Origin: an uncultured bacterium
GTDB taxonomy: Bacteria > Bacteroidota > Bacteroidia > Bacteroidales > CAIWKO01
DNA: 7,317 nucleotides
NCBI GenBank assembly: GCA_903916135.1
Contig: CAIWVT010000212.1
Span: 1-7,317, forward strand
Direction of reading: 5' to 3'
Positions 1-4,453 of the stretch are shown piece by piece. The notes beneath the pieces were generated by a model. That model did no database searches. It had not been told where the DNA came from and saw nothing but the letters and a program-made list of their open reading frames with translations. A program made the translations under genes and the position numbers. Each line of letters starts with the position of its first letter. Position 1 is the stretch's first letter.

Positions 1-65
1 ATAATGATTCTTCCAAGCAACTGCTGAAGATTTGAATAAGCTGCGTCAAAAAAGATGTCTTCCAT
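1..65 (-). CDS. Start of a fifth operon gene (gene E, 3' partial)
   Basis: An ATG at 65-63, two bases after the TAA of gene D, opens a frame that stays open to the window edge. It encodes 21 residues, MEDIFFDAAYSNLQQLLGRI plus a further Ile. The same tight spacing as at the other junctions makes this a credible gene start. The fragment looks helical and acidic at its start, with no signal peptide, so a cytoplasmic product is possible. It is too short to assign to a family. Confidence 0.6.
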   Translation of the reverse strand, partial: MEDIFFDAAYSNLQQLLGRII

Positions 66-67
66 TA

Positions 68-1240
68 TTAATAATGTTTAGAATTAGTTGATTGAGGAGA
101 TATTGAACTATTAGAAGAAAATATCTCATTTGCTTTTACATTCGTACTTTTAGTACTATTTTTCTTTCTTCTGTCATTCCAAACTTTATAACCAATGCCC
201 CCAGCTATTGCCAATAATAGAATGAATAAAAGAAAAGCATAATTACCTGTACTTACTTGTATGCATGTTGATTTAGGATCTACTGTAAAATTCTGTGCAG
301 AAACAGTAATTCTAAATTTTCCATCTGGAACTTTAAAAGTAGTTGTCGTTGCGGTTAAATCACTTCTTTTATCCCGAAATTTTCCTCCATCATATTCTGA
401 AATCATTACGGTAAATTTAATCCCTGGAGGGCAATTCGTACAAGTCCAATTTACATTTATATTATCAGTTTTTAATTCAGCCTCCTTATTTTTTCTTCCT
501 TCTGGAGGAGTTAAAATTTTAATCGAAGCATATTGAGAAATTGTATCACCAACGACTGGAGGTGGTTGTATGTTTGGGTTGGTTGGTATTTGAGAATTCT
601 TAACGTTAGTAACTCGTCTTAAATTAATAAAATACTTTGATTTTATCAGCGAGCCAATATTCTTTACGATGGACGAAGAAGCATTGTTCCATTCTAATAA
701 TAAGTTCTGTTCAAATGTATCATATGTATTTTTACTATTCGTATCATCCTGGTCACCCAATCCATCTGTAATTATAAACATATAATATTCATTAATGTTA
801 TATGTTTTAGCTAAAGATGCTGTAAATGCCTCTGCTATTTGAATATACGTATATTGGTCGCTAAAAGCAGAAGGATAATTTTGATTAAACAAATTTTGAA
901 AATCTGTTGGGTTATTTTTATTCTGGATAATTGTAAATCTTTTGTATGTGTCTTTATTCCCAAAGGGCAAAATACAAACCCATGAATTTTGACTAATTAA
1001 TGATTTTTTAGTGGTTGAATTAACCAAATCTTGAATTTCCTTATCAATAATATGAAAAGGAATCCAACCATTAGCAGAATATTGACCTAGGATCAAGTTA
1101 AAAACTTGTTGTTTGGCTTCAGATTTTACTGGATCATTCCCTCTTGAAGCAGAGATATCAACAAGAATGAATATATTCTCCTGAGATAATGATATCATTG
1201 AGCATGATATACAAAATAAAATCGTTAATAGTAGTTTCAT
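68..1240 (-). CDS. Secreted, C-terminally anchored vWA protein with Ig/Fn3-like domain (gene D)
   Basis: A 390-residue product. The signal peptide (1-19) is probably cut at SLS|Q20. The vWA domain (about 22-212) opens with the MIDAS motif VDISASRG (D28, S30, S32), has a candidate Thr at T131 (YTYIQIAEA) and IITDG with D159. Next comes a Pro-rich linker (219-230: TNPNIQPPPVV) and a probable Ig/Fn3-like beta sandwich (236-330) with NVNWTCTNCPPG, a Cys pair at 267/270 and C326. A membrane segment (about 333-350) is followed by DRRKK and a Ser/Asn/Thr-rich tail of some 35 residues, presumably cytoplasmic. The bulk of the protein is therefore extracytoplasmic. The ATG at 1240 lies one base after the TAA of gene C. 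Together with C it gives two different vWA modules on the same side of the membrane. The vWA assignment is good; the Ig/Fn3 call is moderate; the binding partner is unknown. Confidence 0.87.
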   Translation of the reverse strand: MKLLLTILFCISCSMISLSQENIFILVDISASRGNDPVKSEAKQQVFNLILGQYSANGWIPFHIIDKEIQDLVNSTTKKSLISQNSWVCILPFGNKDTYKRFTIIQNKNNPTDFQNLFNQNYPSAFSDQYTYIQIAEAFTASLAKTYNINEYYMFIITDGLGDQDDTNSKNTYDTFEQNLLLEWNNASSSIVKNIGSLIKSKYFINLRRVTNVKNSQIPTNPNIQPPPVVGDTISQYASIKILTPPEGRKNKEAELKTDNINVNWTCTNCPPGIKFTVMISEYDGGKFRDKRSDLTATTTTFKVPDGKFRITVSAQNFTVDPKSTCIQVSTGNYAFLLFILLLAIAGGIGYKVWNDRRKKNSTKSTNVKANEIFSSNSSISPQSTNSKHY

Positions 1241-1241
1241 T

Positions 1242-2447
1242 TTATAAGATTTTTTTTGGTTGAATTAACAAACCAATTATCGAAAAAAGGAAATAAATAA
1301 ATATTGTCCAATATACCATGTACCAGTTATTTTTAAATGACTGCAGAGCATTATCCAAAGCATCAAGATATGCTTGCTTATTATTTTCCGCAGGATATAT
1401 ATCGCATCCGGCACTTTGACACCTTTGCATAAATGAAGAAGAGACTCCTCCTGAATAATCTATGACAAAAACGTTTTCAGGAGGGAACCATTCAACGAAA
1501 CCTCCATCATCAAAGAAAAATTTTCCCACTTTCAATGATTCACCGATATTATCTAACCCATCTGTAATGATAATTAAAAGTTTGTTTTTATAAATTTGAT
1601 TAGTCTTTGTTTCCTTAATAAACAAATAGGTTTTCCAAATAGATTCGCATATAGGTGAACCGAAACAAACATTGGAGGCTTGTGATAATCCATTTTTTGC
1701 TTCAACAGGATTATTAAATGAAACAACATTACCCCCTTTGAGAGAAGAAAATCTATTTATACAAAATAATTCTTTCATTGATGGTTTTCCTGATGGATCA
1801 TCTTGAGTAGTAAATCCATCAAGAGTGGTCAAAGTAATTTCGTTATTTTCTTGTAAATTATCAAATGTCTCAGAAAGTGCATCTATGGCATTATTCTGGA
1901 TCATGCTACCAGAATTATCATATACTATGGAAATTAGATTAGTTCCTTGATAAAGATAGAACAGTAAAAAAAGAAAGCCAAAGGCTGGGATCAAAAAGAA
2001 CAATTTATTTTTTCGATAGCTTCTTTTTACTAGTATGACAGCATTGTTAAATTGGGTCAAGGTTTTAGGCTGGTCTGTTATTTCTTTAATACTCTCTTTT
2101 GTATAATAGCTTTTAAGAAATAACAACCGTAAAATAGGTATAAACATTGAAATAGTAAGAGCAATTAAAAAAGAAAGTTGAAGATGGTTCTGGACGAAGT
2201 AATTTTTTGACCAACAAAAACAAATAATACTAATAATTATTCCTGCAACAATCAAAGAACTTATTATCCAGGAACGGTTAACAAAGAATACGGTTTTCAA
2301 TTTTCTTTGTTTGGCAAAAATCTTTAATCCGAAAGTAGTCATTAACCAAATAAGAAGAATTGTGAAAATAGGGACAACCCAAAACCATAAGGAATCTAAC
2401 TGTGCCTCTTTACAGTAAGCATAAATGCTTTTAAAAAAATCATTCAT
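1242..2447 (-). CDS. Multi-pass membrane protein with vWA domain (gene C, Bat-like)
   Basis: A 401-residue vWA protein. Four hydrophobic segments (about 21-40, 60-78, 90-112, 149-167) precede the vWA domain (170-372), and a fifth (376-396) follows it. The metal-binding MIDAS motif is intact: DNSGS (D177, S179, S181), GSP at 263-265 with Ser in the usual Thr place, and IITDG with D296. Basic loops (KQRKLK at 46-51 and the region 113-148) predict that the vWA domain lies in the periplasm. Its five cysteines (229, 261, 267, 343, 348) fit disulphide formation there. A vWA domain between membrane segments recalls BatA/BatB of Bacteroidota, but this product has extra N-terminal spans and no MoxR gene is in view. 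The ATG at 2447 lies two bases after the TAG of gene B, without a clear Shine-Dalgarno. The vWA call is firm; the ligand is unknown. Confidence 0.9.
   Translation of the reverse strand: MNDFFKSIYAYCKEAQLDSLWFWVVPIFTILLIWLMTTFGLKIFAKQRKLKTVFFVNRSWIISSLIVAGIIISIICFCWSKNYFVQNHLQLSFLIALTISMFIPILRLLFLKSYYTKESIKEITDQPKTLTQFNNAVILVKRSYRKNKLFFLIPAFGFLFLLFYLYQGTNLISIVYDNSGSMIQNNAIDALSETFDNLQENNEITLTTLDGFTTQDDPSGKPSMKELFCINRFSSLKGGNVVSFNNPVEAKNGLSQASNVCFGSPICESIWKTYLFIKETKTNQIYKNKLLIIITDGLDNIGESLKVGKFFFDDGGFVEWFPPENVFVIDYSGGVSSSFMQRCQSAGCDIYPAENNKQAYLDALDNALQSFKNNWYMVYWTIFIYFLFSIIGLLIQPKKIL
1250..1257 (-). repeat. Eight-A homopolymer at the end of gene C
   Basis: The coding strand has eight consecutive A within the last codons of gene C (CCA AAA AAA ATC TTA TAA). 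Gene D lies in the +1 frame relative to C, and no stop occurs between the run and its ATG in that frame (TCT TAT AAA ATG). Loss of one A, or a +1 slip, would join C and D into one reading frame. Confidence 0.8.
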
Positions 2448-2449
2448 AA

Positions 2450-4453
2450 CTATACGGGTATGATAAGTGTTTTTGTTTCTTCAAACATAGTTTTAACTCC
2501 ATAGGAAACAATTTCTGCAATTGCTCCCTTCTCTAGCCCTGTAACTACTTTGTATGCGTTACTCCTTTCACTATCAACAGACATAACAAGTCCCAAATAC
2601 TCTTCAAAGTTTCTGAATAATGGAACATACTTATTTTCCAAGCCGGTAGGCTTAACTTTGCTAATTAAATTTGTTACATGCTTCTCGAAAATGGAGCGAG
2701 CTTCATTAGCAATCTCACCTGGAACATGAAAATGTTCTAAATTCCTAAATTCTTCAGCTACAATAAGAATACTACTGCTGTATTTTATTAAAACCTCAGA
2801 GAAAAGTAATCGCTGAAATTGTTTTTTCTTATCATCTATATTGTCAATTTGTTTAAAACTGCTTCTTATTTGCTTACTATTTGTCACTCCAGTTTCATTT
2901 ATATCTTTCAAAATCTGCATCCAGTTGCCGATAGGAATCTTATTAATAGTTGTTTGAAATTTAAGCAATAATAGATAGGCTGAAATATTTTGCTGGGGAT
3001 TCCTTTTGTCGATACGATTGAGAAACCCATATGCATCAGCTACTATATCATTGCAAAAAACCAAGTAAGACAAAACAGTATCACAATAACTTGATAAAAA
3101 ATCCACAGGTATAATTTTATCCTGGATAAGATTTAGATCTGAATTTAATTGGTTTTTTTCATCTACTAGCAGTTTCTTTTCTGATTGCAAATTGGAATTA
3201 TCATTTTTGAGTTGGGAAAGTGTCGAATCAAGACGATCCTTTTCTACTTTGCCTTTACTAACTTCACTTTTAAGATTTGCAATCTCACTGTTTAATCTAT
3301 TGAGTTCTTGTGTATAATCATTACTTTTACTAGAAGAGACCCGTATTTCACGGATAATATTTTGTTCAATCTGACTTAGTCGTTGTATTATCTCAAATTC
3401 GGTTTTTCTATCAGATTGATTAGAAATTCGACTAGATTCAAAATTATCTTCAATTTTTTTACTAAAAATTGGATCTGGCTGTATTGTTTCGGAATTAAAA
3501 TTGTCTTGCAATTCTTCTCCAGAAGCATCAGAAAAACCTGTAATCAAATAGCCCTTTGATTTTATTTGCTTTTGCACGTTCTTTCGGTCATTATCCGAAA
3601 GTGAGTTATAATTGCGTGGTATGACATCACGATTTAATTTAATTAGTTGTTTTAAAATTATTCCATTTGCTTCTGCAAAATCCTTTAAATGGCCACTATA
3701 ATATATTTTTTTTATTGGCACCTTGTTTTTTATCCTAAACCTCTTTATGATTAATCGCCAAGCGACGTAAGCAAGAAGGATTAATACCAGTAACACAACA
3801 ACATAATGCCACCATGCAAGAGTTTTGAAGAAACTTGATTCCTGTTTTTCAGGGCACCCATGATTTTGTATAACACCGGCAACATCTGGGCAACTATCAT
3901 TTTTATCAATAATTCCATCACCATCAGTATCTTTTTCGGGCTCAATATATTCTATAAGCTTTGCAGTTTCATAAAAAATAGACGGTGAATTAGAAATTAC
4001 GAGACGGAAAAAACTCCCGCATGTTGACATTTGTATCGTAGTATCCTTCCCTCCCATCCATTGCATTAATCTCACCGAATTTTCTGAAACTAAATTAATT
4101 GTATCTGTTCTAGGAACAAGACTGCAATTAAAAAGAATTAATGTTTTGTCTTTGGATTTGACAATACTATCCCGATAAATATTAAAATTTTTGATCGGTC
4201 GATCTAAAAATGAAAAATCTTTTGAAGTTATTTTAAGGTTCTTAATTGTATCATTATTAAAAACAATATGGATCTTAGCACCTTTTGAATATTTTATGCA
4301 AGGCAAAATTTCTCCTCTTAAACATTTAATGTTTGGTTTGGAGATGGAAAATTCTTTAATGAATTTAATATATCCATTTTGTGATTGTAACTGAAGCGCC
4401 AAAAAAAGGCCTAAAAAGAGTAAGGTTAAAGGTTTATTCATTTTTTCAAACAT
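2450..4453 (-). CDS. Single-pass membrane protein with TSP3 motif and cytoplasmic coiled coil (gene B)
   Basis: Function not recognised; likely a scaffold spanning the inner membrane. The 667-residue product starts with a signal peptide, probably cut between S24 and Q25. A beta-rich periplasmic domain (about 26-170) has four cysteines (44, 52, 110, 145). One TSP3 motif, DTDGDGIIDKNDSCPD (175-190), ends in GCPE and is a probable Ca2+ site beside the membrane. A strong membrane segment spans about 213-236, followed by a basic stretch (RLIIKRFRIKNK) that puts the rest in the cytoplasm. Residues 249-307 resemble a LysM repeat, 376-446 form a Leu/Lys/Glu/Ser-rich coiled coil, and 450-667 are mostly helical. 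The ATG at 4453 follows the TAA of gene A with no gap. A second ATG at 4441 (M5) gives a more typical signal peptide and may be the real start; the mature protein is the same. Confidence 0.85.
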   Translation of the reverse strand: MFEKMNKPLTLLFLGLFLALQLQSQNGYIKFIKEFSISKPNIKCLRGEILPCIKYSKGAKIHIVFNNDTIKNLKITSKDFSFLDRPIKNFNIYRDSIVKSKDKTLILFNCSLVPRTDTINLVSENSVRLMQWMGGKDTTIQMSTCGSFFRLVISNSPSIFYETAKLIEYIEPEKDTDGDGIIDKNDSCPDVAGVIQNHGCPEKQESSFFKTLAWWHYVVVLLVLILLAYVAWRLIIKRFRIKNKVPIKKIYYSGHLKDFAEANGIILKQLIKLNRDVIPRNYNSLSDNDRKNVQKQIKSKGYLITGFSDASGEELQDNFNSETIQPDPIFSKKIEDNFESSRISNQSDRKTEFEIIQRLSQIEQNIIREIRVSSSKSNDYTQELNRLNSEIANLKSEVSKGKVEKDRLDSTLSQLKNDNSNLQSEKKLLVDEKNQLNSDLNLIQDKIIPVDFLSSYCDTVLSYLVFCNDIVADAYGFLNRIDKRNPQQNISAYLLLLKFQTTINKIPIGNWMQILKDINETGVTNSKQIRSSFKQIDNIDDKKKQFQRLLFSEVLIKYSSSILIVAEEFRNLEHFHVPGEIANEARSIFEKHVTNLISKVKPTGLENKYVPLFRNFEEYLGLVMSVDSERSNAYKVVTGLEKGAIAEIVSYGVKTMFEETKTLIIPV
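3116..3328 (-). other. Predicted coiled coil of gene B
   Basis: Residues 376-446 show repeated Leu/Ile at heptad-like spacing among Lys, Glu, Asn, Ser and Asp (for example LNRLNSEIANLKSEV and LSQLKNDNSNLQSEKKLL). This is a probable oligomerisation rod between the membrane-proximal part and the helical C-terminal domain. Confidence 0.75.

Noticed and set aside
66..67. Terminator or end of operon after gene D
   Set aside because: Only two bases separate the stop of D from the ATG of gene E, and no hairpin with a T run is present.
261..536. 91-codon open frame on the plus strand
   Set aside because: Antisense to the Ig/Fn3-like and membrane parts of gene D; no independent support.
1199..1240. 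Gene D as a lipoprotein with C10 or C13 as the lipid-bearing cysteine
   Set aside because: The residues before either cysteine do not match a good lipobox. Cleavage at SLS|Q fits better, and the protein already has a C-terminal membrane anchor.
4191..4394. 67-codon open frame on the plus strand
   Set aside because: Antisense to the signal peptide and periplasmic domain of gene B; no independent support.
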